Source: Pelagibacterium limicola (GTDB taxonomy: Bacteria; Pseudomonadota; Alphaproteobacteria; Rhizobiales; Devosiaceae). Taken from it: a stretch of 64,000 nt of DNA. The DNA lies in contig NZ_JADQDB010000003.1 in assembly GCF_015694405.1 (NCBI RefSeq), forward strand, positions 62,001 to 126,000, given 5' to 3'. The notes beneath the pieces are model-generated. The model was not told the DNA's origin, ran no database searches, and was given only the letters and a program-made list of their open reading frames with translations. How positions within the stretch are numbered: the first letter of the stretch is position 1; each line of letters begins with the position of its first letter. Position numbers and translations under genes: made by a program. This document shows, piece after piece, positions 53,389 through 62,236 of this stretch.

Positions 53389-53425
53389 CCCCGCGCACCC
53401 GGACGATACATCGGGGTGCGCGGGG
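53389..53425. promoter_or_regulatory. Hairpin 2 upstream of acs: perfect 12-bp inverted repeat
   Basis: CCCCGCGCACCC (53389-53400) and GGGTGCGCGGGG (53414-53425) form a perfect 12-bp GC stem with a 13-base loop. No T run follows on either strand, so simple termination is doubtful. Confidence 0.6.
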
Positions 53426-53540
53426 CGTTCCTTATTCCGCCTGCCGCCTTCGCGGGAGGACGGCGAATTTCGCCCGAACGCTGCGAGCAGCGCCGGGCCA
53501 GGTTACCGATACGGCATCCGCGGAACGTGGAAACCCACCG

Positions 53541-53560
53541 CCCCGCCACGGATGGCGGGG
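53541..53560. promoter_or_regulatory. Hairpin 3 upstream of acs
   Basis: CCCCGCCA (53541-53548) pairs perfectly with TGGCGGGG (53553-53560) around the tetraloop CGGA. Confidence 0.5.
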
Positions 53561-54097
53561 TAATTGATCACCCTTCCATGCGTTGACATACCGGTTACCT
53601 GGAGGAGCCCGTTAGCATGGCGAACCGAACTGGCGCGCCATGAAGCTGAATCCGTCTCCGAGCCACATGGCCGGCCATTCCCGCGACGGAAAGAAACCGT
53701 CGTTGCAATGGCCCGCGCCACGGGCGTCGAGGAGACCGCGGCCGGGCGCTGGGCCCGGCGATTAAAACCAGTCGCCCCGTGGGCGCGCGGCCGAAGGCTT
53801 CCGGCAAACGAGTCGCGGTGGGGCGCAACGACGAGCGGAAGCGGGCCACGGCCCACGGGGACGTTGGAGAATTGCCGTGCGTCAACATGCGGCAATTGGA
53901 AAACGTGAATACGATCCGCGGACATAGCCGACACGGAAACCACGCGGGCAAGCGCGCTACTTCCAGTCCTGTCCCAAGCGTTGATCATTTCCCCTCCACG
54001 GCGCGAACGGTGCTGTTATGGAATCGCTCCTGATCGCGCAGAAGCACTATCGGGCCGTGGTAACAACGATTCAATATCTTATTGTAATTCAAAAGAA

Positions 54098-54147
54098 ATT
54101 CTGTAAATTATTGAACCTAAAATACACATTCTATGTAAATTCATTGA
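54098..54147. promoter_or_regulatory. Imperfect direct repeat in scfR-type promoter region
   Basis: ATTCTGTAAATTATTGA (54098-54114) recurs as ATTCTATGTAAATTCATTGA (54128-54147), about three helical turns apart in an AT-rich stretch just before the gene. This could be an autoregulatory operator or contain the promoter. Confidence 0.4.
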
Positions 54148-54160
54148 CAGAGGTAAAGCA

Positions 54161-55741
54161 TTGCGCGCACCGATCGGGCTGAGAATTAGCACACGCCGCA
54201 AGGCGTTAGGCCAATCGCAGGCCGCTCTCGCACGGACCGTTGGCGTATCGGCCAGCTACCTCAACCTCATCGAAGCCAACAAGCGTCAGGTCGGCGGAAC
54301 GCTGTTACAGAAGATTGCGACGGCGCTCGACATCGATATCGACGAGTTGACGGGCGAAGCTGAACACCGACTCATCCACGAATTGATCGAAGCATTTGCC
54401 GATCCCATTCTGGCCGGCCGCGGGTTCGGGCTCGACAATGCGCGCCAACTCGTCGCCACTAGCCCGGAAATCGCCCAGATTCTCGCAACGCTCTACCGGG
54501 GCTACACCACCGCAAATGCCAACGCGGATGCCTATGCCAACCGGCTGCGGGCCGATCCTCTACTGAGCCAATTGCTCCATCAGGTGCTTTCGGGAATCAC
54601 CGCGGTGCGCGCCGGTGCCGAAATTCTCGGCGACGTCCCCGATCTTTCGTCTGAGGAGCGCGAGCGTTTCGTCACTTCGATCCTCAGAGAAGCGGGGAGC
54701 CTCTCGGCTGTCGCACAGAACCTCATCGGACAGTTCGACCAATCGAGCGATGCGGGCCGTTCGGTCTCCACACGGCGCGAAGTGGACGACATGATTTTCG
54801 CCGCCGGCAACTACTTTCCAGCGCTCGAAGCCGTGGCGGACAAAGTCCGGCTCAAACTCGAAGCGGCAGGGCCTATCAATGAGGCAACGCTTGTCTCGGG
54901 TCTCGAGAGCATGCTTGGCATCAATGTGTTGCGAACCGCGCGCAAGGGAGACGGAAAGAGTTTCGGGTATTACCCCGAGTTCCGCACGCTATGGTTTCGC
55001 AACACGGTGCCGCAATCCACGCGCCAGTTCCAGATGGCCCGGCTGTTTGCCGAAATGCTGCACCCCGAAGCGCTCGATGCCGCTGTCGATACCCCTCTGC
55101 TCCTGACCGACCGCGGGCGTGCGCTGGCACGGCGCTATCTCGCGGCCTACGTTGCCGGTGCGATGCTCTTCCCCTACGACCGGTTCATAGAAGACGCAGA
55201 ATCGGTGCGGTACGACATCGATGCGCTGAGCGAACTCTATAATGCGAGCTTTGAGCAGATGGCGCACCGGCTGGTGACGCTCAGGCGGTCGGATGCGCAG
55301 GGCGTGCCGTTCGGCTTCCTGCGGTCCGACCCTGCCGGGCGGCTGACAAAGCACTTTCCGCTTCCCGGGCTGCTGCTGCCCCACACCGGTCATGCCTGCC
55401 CGCTCTGGGCGATCTATTCAGCTTTCCGCACGCCGGGGCAAATCGTGCGCCAACCCGTGCGCTTCCTCGACGGCTCCCGCTTCCTGTTCATCGCCAAAGC
55501 GGTGACGCGCCGCAGTTCCGGCTTCACCGACCAAGCCCTCCCCCATTCGGTCCTCATCGCCACCGATATCCTGCATGCCGACCGGACGGTTTATGCCGAT
55601 GGCCTCAACCTTGCCGACGGACAGGCGGACATTGCCGTGGGCCCAACGTGCAGACTGTGCGCGCGCCCCGACTGCGCAAGCCGGCAGGAGGAACCTTTCT
55701 CCCCCACGATGACACCAGCGCCCGCCCTCCGGCCCGCCTAG
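54161..55741 (+). CDS. ScfR-family short-chain acyl regulator (XRE HTH + ScfRs domain)
   Basis: The 526-residue protein has an XRE helix-turn-helix at about 8-60 (LGQSQAALARTVGVSASYLN), an ImmA/IrrE-like middle region and a C-terminal ScfRs (DUF2083-type) domain. The latter has HTGHACPLWAIYSAF and the cysteine cluster CRLCARPDC. ScfR/RamB proteins respond to short-chain acyl-CoAs and control acetate, propionate and glyoxylate-shunt genes. The start is a TTG at 54161 after GAGG at 54150-54153. It is divergent from acs, its most likely target, and upstream of a two-component system. Confidence 0.9.
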   Translation: MRAPIGLRISTRRKALGQSQAALARTVGVSASYLNLIEANKRQVGGTLLQKIATALDIDIDELTGEAEHRLIHELIEAFADPILAGRGFGLDNARQLVATSPEIAQILATLYRGYTTANANADAYANRLRADPLLSQLLHQVLSGITAVRAGAEILGDVPDLSSEERERFVTSILREAGSLSAVAQNLIGQFDQSSDAGRSVSTRREVDDMIFAAGNYFPALEAVADKVRLKLEAAGPINEATLVSGLESMLGINVLRTARKGDGKSFGYYPEFRTLWFRNTVPQSTRQFQMARLFAEMLHPEALDAAVDTPLLLTDRGRALARRYLAAYVAGAMLFPYDRFIEDAESVRYDIDALSELYNASFEQMAHRLVTLRRSDAQGVPFGFLRSDPAGRLTKHFPLPGLLLPHTGHACPLWAIYSAFRTPGQIVRQPVRFLDGSRFLFIAKAVTRRSSGFTDQALPHSVLIATDILHADRTVYADGLNLADGQADIAVGPTCRLCARPDCASRQEEPFSPTMTPAPALRPA

Positions 55742-55813
55742 GGGTTGGCGCGGTCCTGGAAATAAGGTTATGTGACAGGTGGCTTCCGGAGGAGGAGGTC
55801 TGGAGGGGCGATA

Positions 55814-56203
55814 TTGTCCATAGACGTACTCATCGCCGAGGATGAGCCGAGCATTCTGGAGGCACTGGATTTCGTCTTCCAGCGGGCCGGCTGGTCGATC
55901 GACTCGGTCATGGATGGAGAGGCTGTCATCGATGCAGTGCGGCGGCTCAGTCCGCGCGTGCTCGTCCTCGATGTCATGTTGCCCAAGCGCAGCGGCTTCG
56001 AAGTTCTCAAGCAAATCCGCGCAGACCGCGCGACGGCCGGGTTGCGCGTTCTCGTGTTGACGGCCAAAGGCCAACAGCAGGATCGCCGCGTTGCCGAGGA
56101 ACTCGGCGCTGATGCGTTTATCACCAAGCCCTATTCCAATTCCGACGTGGTGAATGCCGTGCGCAGCCTGCTCGGCGAGGCAGAGCCCAAGGTGGCCACC
56201 TGA
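55814..56203 (+). CDS. Single-domain response regulator
   Basis: The 129-residue protein is a receiver domain only. The acidic pair lies in IAEDE, the phosphorylation site is Asp53 in VLDVMLP, the conserved threonine in VLTAKG and the lysine in ITKPYS. There is no DNA-binding output domain. I chose the TTG at 55814, with GGAGGGG at 55802-55808; a GTG at 55772 is also possible. It is followed by a small membrane protein and the SLC5-STAC kinase, so it is presumably phosphorylated by that kinase and passes the signal on by protein contact. Confidence 0.85.
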   Translation: MSIDVLIAEDEPSILEALDFVFQRAGWSIDSVMDGEAVIDAVRRLSPRVLVLDVMLPKRSGFEVLKQIRADRATAGLRVLVLTAKGQQQDRRVAEELGADAFITKPYSNSDVVNAVRSLLGEAEPKVAT

Positions 56204-56216
56204 GCGGCGTGCGCTA

Positions 56217-56453
56217 ATGAACCGCAGGAAAATCATCGGTGCATCACTGTTCTTCACCCTCTTCGGGTTGATGGCCATGTTGCCGCCGTTGGTGCTGCTT
56301 TTTCGTTTCGACATGCTTCTGTTCGGCATTCCGGTCGAAACGGTCTATCTCTTCGGCCTGTGGATTTTCCTTGTGATCGGCGCATGCTGGTTCAGCTATG
56401 TGCTGCCGCACGAACACCATCTGCCACCCAGCGAGGGAGATGAGACGTCGTGA
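56217..56453 (+). CDS. Small two-TM membrane protein
   Basis: The 78-residue protein has a basic start (MNRRKIIGAS), two hydrophobic segments (about 7-29 and 40-61) and a histidine-rich, acidic C-terminal end (LPHEHHLPPSEGDE). I do not recognise a named family. It starts 13 bp after the receiver and its stop overlaps the kinase start (GTGA). Small two-TM subunits often accompany SLC5-type transporters, so it may be an accessory subunit of the kinase's transporter domain. Confidence 0.75.
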   Translation: MNRRKIIGASLFFTLFGLMAMLPPLVLLFRFDMLLFGIPVETVYLFGLWIFLVIGACWFSYVLPHEHHLPPSEGDETS

Positions 56454-59164
56454 CGATGACACTGACTGCCGATCTCGTCATCGCCTCCGCCGTGGCCTAT
56501 GTGGGCCTGCTCTTTTTCATCGCCTATCTCGCCGACCGTAACACGAACACCCGGGCCGGCGTGTTCCTGCGCTCGCCCTTCGTCTATACGCTCTCGATCT
56601 CCGTCTATTGCACCAGCTGGACCTTTTACGGCGCCGTGGGCTCGGCAGCCCGGACGGGCCTCGAGTTCCTCACGATCTATATGGGTCCCACGCTCGTCTT
56701 CGTGGGTTGGTGGTTCATATTGAGGCGCCTCGTGCGCATCAGCCACGAGCAGCGCATCACCTCGATCGCCGACCTGATTTCCTCCCGGTTCGGGAAATCG
56801 AGCAGCCTTGCGGTGCTGGTTACCGTTCTCGCGGTAATTGCCATTGCGCCCTACATCGCACTCCAGCTCAAGGCCATCACCTCCTCCATCGGCGCGATCG
56901 CAGGCGCTTCGCAATTCGGACGGGGAAGCATCGAAGGGCTGGACGAAACCGGGCTGGCGCTCGCGGTGGCGGCGGGGATGGCCGTGTTCACGATCCTCTT
57001 CGGAACCCGGAATGTCGATGCCAAGGAGCAGCATCACGGGGTGGTAGCGGCGATTGCGTTCGAGGCCGTCGTCAAGCTCGCGGCCTTCGTCGCCGTCGGG
57101 GTGTTCGTACTCTATATCGGTGGGGGGCTCGACACCATTTTCGCGGACGCGGTGGCAGCCGGCCACCAAATCCACGCCGAGGGGACATTTGACGACCGCT
57201 GGATCGCCATGACCTTCCTCGCGGCAGCGGCCATCATCTGCCTGCCGCGGCAGTTCCAGGTGACAGTGGTGGAGAATTCGGACGAAAACCACTTGCGCAC
57301 GGCGAGCTGGGCATTCCCGTTCTACATGCTCGCGATGAGCCTCTTCACCCTGCCGATTGCCCTTTTCGGGCTGACTTTCCTACCCGTGGGGTCCAATCCG
57401 GACATGTTCGTTCTGACGCTGCCGCTGGCGGCGGGTCAGGACGCGCTGGCGCTGTTCGCCTTTATCGGCGGCTTCTCGTCGGCGACATCGATGATCATCC
57501 TCGAGTCGATTGCTCTTTCGATCATGGTGTCCAACCATATCGTCGTCCCCATCATGCTCAGGGCGACGTCGGACGACAATATCGGCGATGGGCAGGGGGT
57601 GCGGCGGCTGATCCTCAACGCACGCAGGTTATCCATCGTGCTGATCCTGTTCCTGGGGTTCGGCTACTTCTATCTCACCCGCGCCTCCGACGCCCTGGCG
57701 CCGATCGGACTCATCTCGTTTACCGGGGTGGCGCAGTTCCTGCCGGCGATCCTTGCGGGCCTGTTCTGGCGCGACGCCTCGACCAAGGCGGCGATAGCCG
57801 CGGTTTCGGTCGGATTCCTTGTGTGGCTGTGGTCGAGTTTCATGCCCTCGTTCGCCTCGTCATCTCCTGTGGTCGCACAGATCATGGCGGAAGGCCCAAT
57901 GGGCATCGCATGGCTGAGGCCACACGGGTTGTTCGGAATGAACGGGCTCGATCCCCTCGCCCACGCGGTATTCTGGAGCCTTTTCCTCAATACGACGGTC
58001 CTGATCCTCGGTTCGCTCATTACCAAGCAATCGCCACTCGAGCACATTCAGGCGTCGGTTTTCCTAAACGTTTTCCGCAAGGCGACGGGTGAGACAAGCC
58101 CTATCCGAGGGTCCGCCACTGCTGACGACCTGTTCCTCGTGGCTCGACGTGTGCTGGGGCACAAGCAGGCGGTGGCGCTGTTTTCCCAGGAAGCCAAGCG
58201 GGCGCGCCTGCCCTGGTCGGCGCTGGAACCGAGCCCGACCTTTATCCGAACCCTCGAGCGCGAGTTGGCCGGCTCGATCGGTGCAGCATCGGCGCATGTC
58301 ATGCTTTCAAAAGTGGTTTCGGGCGACTCGGTTTCGCTCGAAGAGGTCATGCAGATGGCCGACGAAACCCAACAGGCCATCGAGTACTCTCAGGAACTCG
58401 AACGCACCTCGGCCGAGTTGCGGGCTACAGCGGAAAAGCTCGAGGCCGCCAACCGGGAATTGCGACGGGTCGATTTGCAGAAAGACGAATTTCTGAGCCA
58501 GGTCAGCCACGAGGTGCGAACGCCCATGACCGCCATCCGCGCCTTTTCCGAAATCCTCCTCACCGAAAGAGACCTGGGACCGGATTCGCGGGAGCGTTTT
58601 GTCGGCACGATCCACAAGGAAAGCCTGCGCCTGACCTCCCTGCTCGATGAAATCCTGGATCTTTCCGCGCTGGAGCGAGGGGAACGCACGTGGGAGAACT
58701 ATCCCATCAATGCCGAAGAATCCCTCGACCGGGCGTTGCGCGTTTGCGACGCGCTGGCGCGTCAGAGCAACACGAAAATGAAGGACGGATGGCGGGTGGA
58801 CGAGGCCATCGTATTGGCCGATCCCGACCGGCTAAGCCAGGTGATGATCAACCTCATCTCCAACGCCATAAAATATAACGGCACTATCGCTCCGGAAGTA
58901 GAGGTACGCTCGCGTATCAGGGGCAAGCACTACGTCGTCGAGGTGCAGGACAACGGCGTGGGCATTCCCGAGGAGGAGCGCGCGCACATCTTCGACAAGT
59001 TCTATCGGGGGCGGCTCGGGGAAGCGGCACCCTATGCAGGCGCGGGGCTGGGACTGCCGATCAGCCGCGAAATCGTGTCGCGCATGGACGGGAAACTGGA
59101 CCTGGTGCCAGGGACCGAAGGTGCATGCTTTCGGGTCACCCTCCCGCTGGCCGAAACCAGTTAA
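56450..59164 (+). CDS. SLC5-STAC sensor histidine kinase (CrbS-like)
   Basis: The 904-residue protein begins with about 13 membrane segments of the sodium:solute symporter (SLC5) fold (about 8-540). A STAC four-helix domain follows (about 560-625, ARRVLGHKQAVALFSQEAKR). After a coiled-coil linker comes a HisKA/HATPase kinase with His687 in SQVSHEVRTPM, the N box MINLISNAIKYN and GAGLGLPIS. CrbS/MxtR-type kinases with this layout control acs in Vibrio and Pseudomonas. Unlike CrbS it has no PAS or C-terminal receiver; the receiver is a separate gene upstream. It starts at GTG 56450 overlapping the preceding stop, with an ATG at 56456 as alternative. Confidence 0.9.
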   Translation: MTMTLTADLVIASAVAYVGLLFFIAYLADRNTNTRAGVFLRSPFVYTLSISVYCTSWTFYGAVGSAARTGLEFLTIYMGPTLVFVGWWFILRRLVRISHEQRITSIADLISSRFGKSSSLAVLVTVLAVIAIAPYIALQLKAITSSIGAIAGASQFGRGSIEGLDETGLALAVAAGMAVFTILFGTRNVDAKEQHHGVVAAIAFEAVVKLAAFVAVGVFVLYIGGGLDTIFADAVAAGHQIHAEGTFDDRWIAMTFLAAAAIICLPRQFQVTVVENSDENHLRTASWAFPFYMLAMSLFTLPIALFGLTFLPVGSNPDMFVLTLPLAAGQDALALFAFIGGFSSATSMIILESIALSIMVSNHIVVPIMLRATSDDNIGDGQGVRRLILNARRLSIVLILFLGFGYFYLTRASDALAPIGLISFTGVAQFLPAILAGLFWRDASTKAAIAAVSVGFLVWLWSSFMPSFASSSPVVAQIMAEGPMGIAWLRPHGLFGMNGLDPLAHAVFWSLFLNTTVLILGSLITKQSPLEHIQASVFLNVFRKATGETSPIRGSATADDLFLVARRVLGHKQAVALFSQEAKRARLPWSALEPSPTFIRTLERELAGSIGAASAHVMLSKVVSGDSVSLEEVMQMADETQQAIEYSQELERTSAELRATAEKLEAANRELRRVDLQKDEFLSQVSHEVRTPMTAIRAFSEILLTERDLGPDSRERFVGTIHKESLRLTSLLDEILDLSALERGERTWENYPINAEESLDRALRVCDALARQSNTKMKDGWRVDEAIVLADPDRLSQVMINLISNAIKYNGTIAPEVEVRSRIRGKHYVVEVQDNGVGIPEEERAHIFDKFYRGRLGEAAPYAGAGLGLPISREIVSRMDGKLDLVPGTEGACFRVTLPLAETS

Positions 59165-59388
59165 TCGCCAGGCTTTTTCCTGCCCGTGAGCAGTGCGTAG
59201 ATCGCCATCGCATGGCCGTGGCCGAGAGCATAATCCGCTTTAAGCCACTCGACGATTTCTCCGGCCTTGACGCCGAGCTTCAATTTACCGCCTTCGGAAA
59301 AGCCCTTTTGATCCGCGAGTTCCTGGAAGTCCTCCGGTCCCTTGCCGGTTTTGCTTTGGATCGTATCAAGATAGGCTTGAAAGCTCAT
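59161..59388 (-). CDS. DUF4287 small protein
   Basis: The 75-residue protein matches DUF4287 ([40 protein letters not shown]). The family is widespread in soil bacteria and has no known activity. Its ATG at 59388 overlaps the panC stop (ATGA), so it is the third gene of panB-panC-DUF4287. Its stop lies at the 3' end of the convergent kinase gene. Confidence 0.85.
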   Translation of the reverse strand: MSFQAYLDTIQSKTGKGPEDFQELADQKGFSEGGKLKLGVKAGEIVEWLKADYALGHGHAMAIYALLTGRKKPGD

Positions 59389-60236
59389 GGCCGGTCCACC
59401 TGCACATTGTCGATCAACCTTACGCCATCGCGCCACGCCGCAACAAGCAGGCGCGCGGGGCCGGTCAAGGCATCAACGGGCGCAAGCGAGATCGCGTCAC
59501 GCAGTTCGAGATATTCAACTTCGGTGAAACCGGCGGCGAGGATGGCGTCGCGAGTCGCAGCGATGGTTGGCGCGATTGGCGCGCCGGTGCGGAGTTTGGT
59601 GGCGGCTTCGAACAGCGCAGCGGCAAGTGCGGGCGCCGCTGCTCGCCCGTCGGGGGTAAGGCGGACGTTGCGCGAGGACATGGCAAGACCGTCGGTTTCG
59701 CGTACCGTGGGACCCGGGATGATTTCGACCGGGATATCGAGGTCTGCGACAAGGCGGCGGATTACTGAGAGTTGCTGGAAGTCCTTTTCGCCAAAAACGG
59801 CGCAATCGGCCCCGGACTGCAGCAGTAGCTTGGTGACGACGGTGGCGACGCCATCAAAATGGCCGGGGCGGAAGGCGCCGCACAGCCCCTCGCTGACCCC
59901 CTTTACGGAGACAGTGGTGGAGAAGCCATTCGGGTACATTTCGGCTGCATCCGGGGCGTAGAGGATGTCCACATCGAGGGCAGCCAGCTTGGCTGCGTCT
60001 TCATGCTCCGTGCGCGGATAGGCGGCGAGATCATCCTTGTTGTTGAATTGGGTCGGGTTGACGAACAGGGTGACGATGACCCGGTCGGCGTGGGACTGCG
60101 CGAGCCGGACGAGGCTCATATGTCCTTCGTGCAGCGCACCCATGGTCGGCACGACACCGACGCGAATCCCTTCCTTGCGCCAACCGGCGACCCGCGCCCG
60201 GAGCGCTGCAACAGAGCGGACAATTTCAAGGCTCAT
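59385..60236 (-). CDS. panC: Pantothenate synthetase
   Basis: PanC joins pantoate and beta-alanine with ATP. The 283-residue enzyme has the HIGH-like [10 protein letters not shown], the pantoate site FVNPTQFNN and the KMSKS-like segment in [10 protein letters not shown]. Its ATG overlaps the panB stop (ATGA), and its own stop overlaps the DUF4287 ATG. No panD is nearby, so beta-alanine comes from elsewhere. Confidence 0.97.
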   Translation of the reverse strand: MSLEIVRSVAALRARVAGWRKEGIRVGVVPTMGALHEGHMSLVRLAQSHADRVIVTLFVNPTQFNNKDDLAAYPRTEHEDAAKLAALDVDILYAPDAAEMYPNGFSTTVSVKGVSEGLCGAFRPGHFDGVATVVTKLLLQSGADCAVFGEKDFQQLSVIRRLVADLDIPVEIIPGPTVRETDGLAMSSRNVRLTPDGRAAAPALAAALFEAATKLRTGAPIAPTIAATRDAILAAGFTEVEYLELRDAISLAPVDALTGPARLLVAAWRDGVRLIDNVQVDRP

Positions 60237-61081
60237 GCCGACTTGCCACCCGGCAAAGGTTGCGGGTTGTCGCCATAGGTATGCTCGGGGGCCGGGAAGG
60301 CTCGGGAGCGGACGTCCTCGGCATAGGCAGCTACGGCCTTGTCGGCCATTTCGCCCAGTTCGGCATACCGCTTGGCGAATTTGGGCTGGAAGGCGGTGAA
60401 CATTCCCAGCGCGTCGTCGACCACGAGGATCTGTCCGTCGCATGCAGCAGAAGCGCCGATGCCAATGGTTGGAATATCGATATCGGCAGTAATCCGGCGG
60501 GCGAGCACATCCGGCACCTTTTCGATGACTACGGAGAATGCCCCGGCTTCAGCGACGGTGCGAGCGTCGCGCAGAACTATCTCTGCAGCAGCGCCCCTGC
60601 CCTGTACCTTGTAGCCCCCTTTGGCGTTCACGGATTGCGGCGTTAGGCCGACATGGGCCATGACAGGGATCGAGCGTTCGGTGAGGTAGCCGATCGTCGA
60701 GGCCATTGCCCTGCCGCCCTCGAGCTTGACTGCGGCGCAGCCGGTCTCGCGCATCAAAAGCGCGGCGTTGCGAAAGGCCTGTTCGGGGCTTTCCTCATAG
60801 GTGCCGAAGGGCATGTCCACGACCATAAGCGCATGCTTGAGGCCCCGGCGGACGGCCTTGCCATGCATGACCATCATTTCGAGGGTGACGCCGAGCGTAT
60901 CGGGCAGCCCGTGCAACACCATGCCCACACTGTCGCCAACGAGAACGAGGTCACAATGCCTGTCGACAATTTCGGCCATTGGCGTGGTGTAGGCGGTGAG
61001 GCACACGATGGGCGCACCGCCCTTGCGGGCCGTTATGTCTGGCGGCGTCAGCGGTGCTGATTTGCCCGTGCCATAGGTCAT
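60233..61081 (-). CDS. panB: 3-methyl-2-oxobutanoate hydroxymethyltransferase
   Basis: PanB adds a hydroxymethyl group from methylene-tetrahydrofolate to ketoisovalerate in pantothenate synthesis. The 282-residue TIM-barrel protein has the family segments [27 protein letters not shown] and the metal-binding glutamate in AVKLEGG. It heads panB-panC-DUF4287, downstream of a LysR gene on the same strand. Confidence 0.97.
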   Translation of the reverse strand: MTYGTGKSAPLTPPDITARKGGAPIVCLTAYTTPMAEIVDRHCDLVLVGDSVGMVLHGLPDTLGVTLEMMVMHGKAVRRGLKHALMVVDMPFGTYEESPEQAFRNAALLMRETGCAAVKLEGGRAMASTIGYLTERSIPVMAHVGLTPQSVNAKGGYKVQGRGAAAEIVLRDARTVAEAGAFSVVIEKVPDVLARRITADIDIPTIGIGASAACDGQILVVDDALGMFTAFQPKFAKRYAELGEMADKAVAAYAEDVRSRAFPAPEHTYGDNPQPLPGGKSA

Positions 61082-61198
61082 TGCTCAACCCTTCCCTGAT
61101 GGTTGAAGGCTCCGTCTATATGTCGGAACCACAACGGCTTCTCGCAAGCTGCGCTGTCATAAAACAAATGAGAGCCGACGCGAAGCCCCACAAAGTGT

Positions 61199-62107
61199 TT
61201 AGCCCGATACACCCAGGTCCGCTCGAAGCATGTTGACGAAGATCTGGCAGGCGGGGGAAAGAGACCGGCCGCGTTTGGTGACAAGGGCAACTGTGCGCTT
61301 GACCTCCGGATTGATCATTGGAATCAGCCGCACTGTATTGTGGGCGTGGTTGCGCGCGAGGGTGGAAGGCAGGATGCAGGCGCCGAGTTCGACTGCGGCC
61401 ATCCAGATCGCGGTATCGAGAAAACCCGCTTCGTGGGCGATATCGAGCGTTACACCATTTCGCGCCGCGACGCTGTCGACGAGCCGTCGCACGCCGTAGC
61501 CGGGGCGAAAGGCGATGATGGGATGACCGGTGAGATCGGCCCAGGACACCGCTTCGCGGTCGGCCAGGGCGTGCGTCTCAGAGCAAACCAGATGGAGCGT
61601 GTCCTCGATCAGGGGAACGGAAATGAAATCGCCGCCCTCCGGTGGCGGCGTGCCGACGCCAAACTCGACCCTTTCGCCCTGGATATTGGGCAGAAACTGG
61701 TTTGGTGCGCAGTCATCGAGGACGAGACGGATGGAACTGTATTCACGGGCGAAGCGGCGCACCGTGGTCGTGAGCAATCCGCTGGCCGTTGCGGGCGTGG
61801 CCGTGAGGGTTACGCGCCCTCTGATGCCCGCGGTCAGGTCACCGGCGCTGTCCACGAGCGAGCCCACGTCCTGTAGAATGCGTTCCGCCATGCCGAAGAT
61901 TTCGGTGGCGGCCAGGGTCGGCTCCAGCGAGCGCGTCGTACGGTCGAACAGTCGGATGTTGAGCGCAGATTCGATCTGGCGGATCAGCACGCTGACGGCG
62001 GATTGGGTTACGCCGAGATCTTCAGCGGCCGCAGCCAACTTGCGGTGCTGGTAGACCAGCACAAAAGCACGAAGTTGCTTGAAGGTCAGGCGGCCAAGGA
62101 TATCCAT
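61199..62107 (-). CDS. LysR-family transcriptional regulator
   Basis: The 302-residue protein has the LysR DNA-binding domain (FKQLRAFVLVYQHRKLAAAA; TQSAVSVLIRQIE) and an effector domain from about 90. It is divergent from the TAXI-TRAP transporter genes across 129 bp that contain a textbook LysR box, so it probably controls uptake of the TRAP substrate. CbbR/CysB-type ligands cannot be told from sequence. Confidence 0.9.
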   Translation of the reverse strand: MDILGRLTFKQLRAFVLVYQHRKLAAAAEDLGVTQSAVSVLIRQIESALNIRLFDRTTRSLEPTLAATEIFGMAERILQDVGSLVDSAGDLTAGIRGRVTLTATPATASGLLTTTVRRFAREYSSIRLVLDDCAPNQFLPNIQGERVEFGVGTPPPEGGDFISVPLIEDTLHLVCSETHALADREAVSWADLTGHPIIAFRPGYGVRRLVDSVAARNGVTLDIAHEAGFLDTAIWMAAVELGACILPSTLARNHAHNTVRLIPMINPEVKRTVALVTKRGRSLSPACQIFVNMLRADLGVSG

Positions 62108-62130
62108 AAAGCGACTGCATGAATGGTTTT

Positions 62131-62149
62131 GAATTTTTCGATTTTATTC
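62131..62149. promoter_or_regulatory. LysR-type box upstream of TAXI gene
   Basis: GAAT-N11-ATTC is a T-N11-A inverted repeat of LysR type, with a further TGAAT at 62120-62124 as a possible second half-site. It lies between the divergent lysR and TAXI genes. Confidence 0.55.
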
Positions 62150-62236
62150 ACAATGCCGATGTCGTTCAATGCCCCGGAGCGAGCGCTCCAAAAACGCCGG
62201 AAGGCGAGGGCGTGAAGCGATGAGGAGGAGAGAACA

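Larger units (their letters stand above)
53261..54160. other. 900-bp intergenic region between acs and scfR-type gene
   Basis: No believable gene is present on either strand; the open frames here lack ribosome sites and have non-protein-like composition. The acs-proximal third holds three perfect GC hairpins, listed separately. The middle is GC-rich without clear signals. The last 100 bp before the ScfR-type gene is sharply AT-rich and carries an imperfect direct repeat. It probably contains both divergent promoters and possibly a structured leader or small RNA. Confidence 0.6.

Noticed and set aside
53503-53988. 161-codon minus-strand open frame and overlapping plus-strand frame between acs and the ScfR-type gene
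   Set aside because: Both cover hairpin 3 and GC-rich spacer, lack ribosome sites and show no domain. I treat the region as non-coding.
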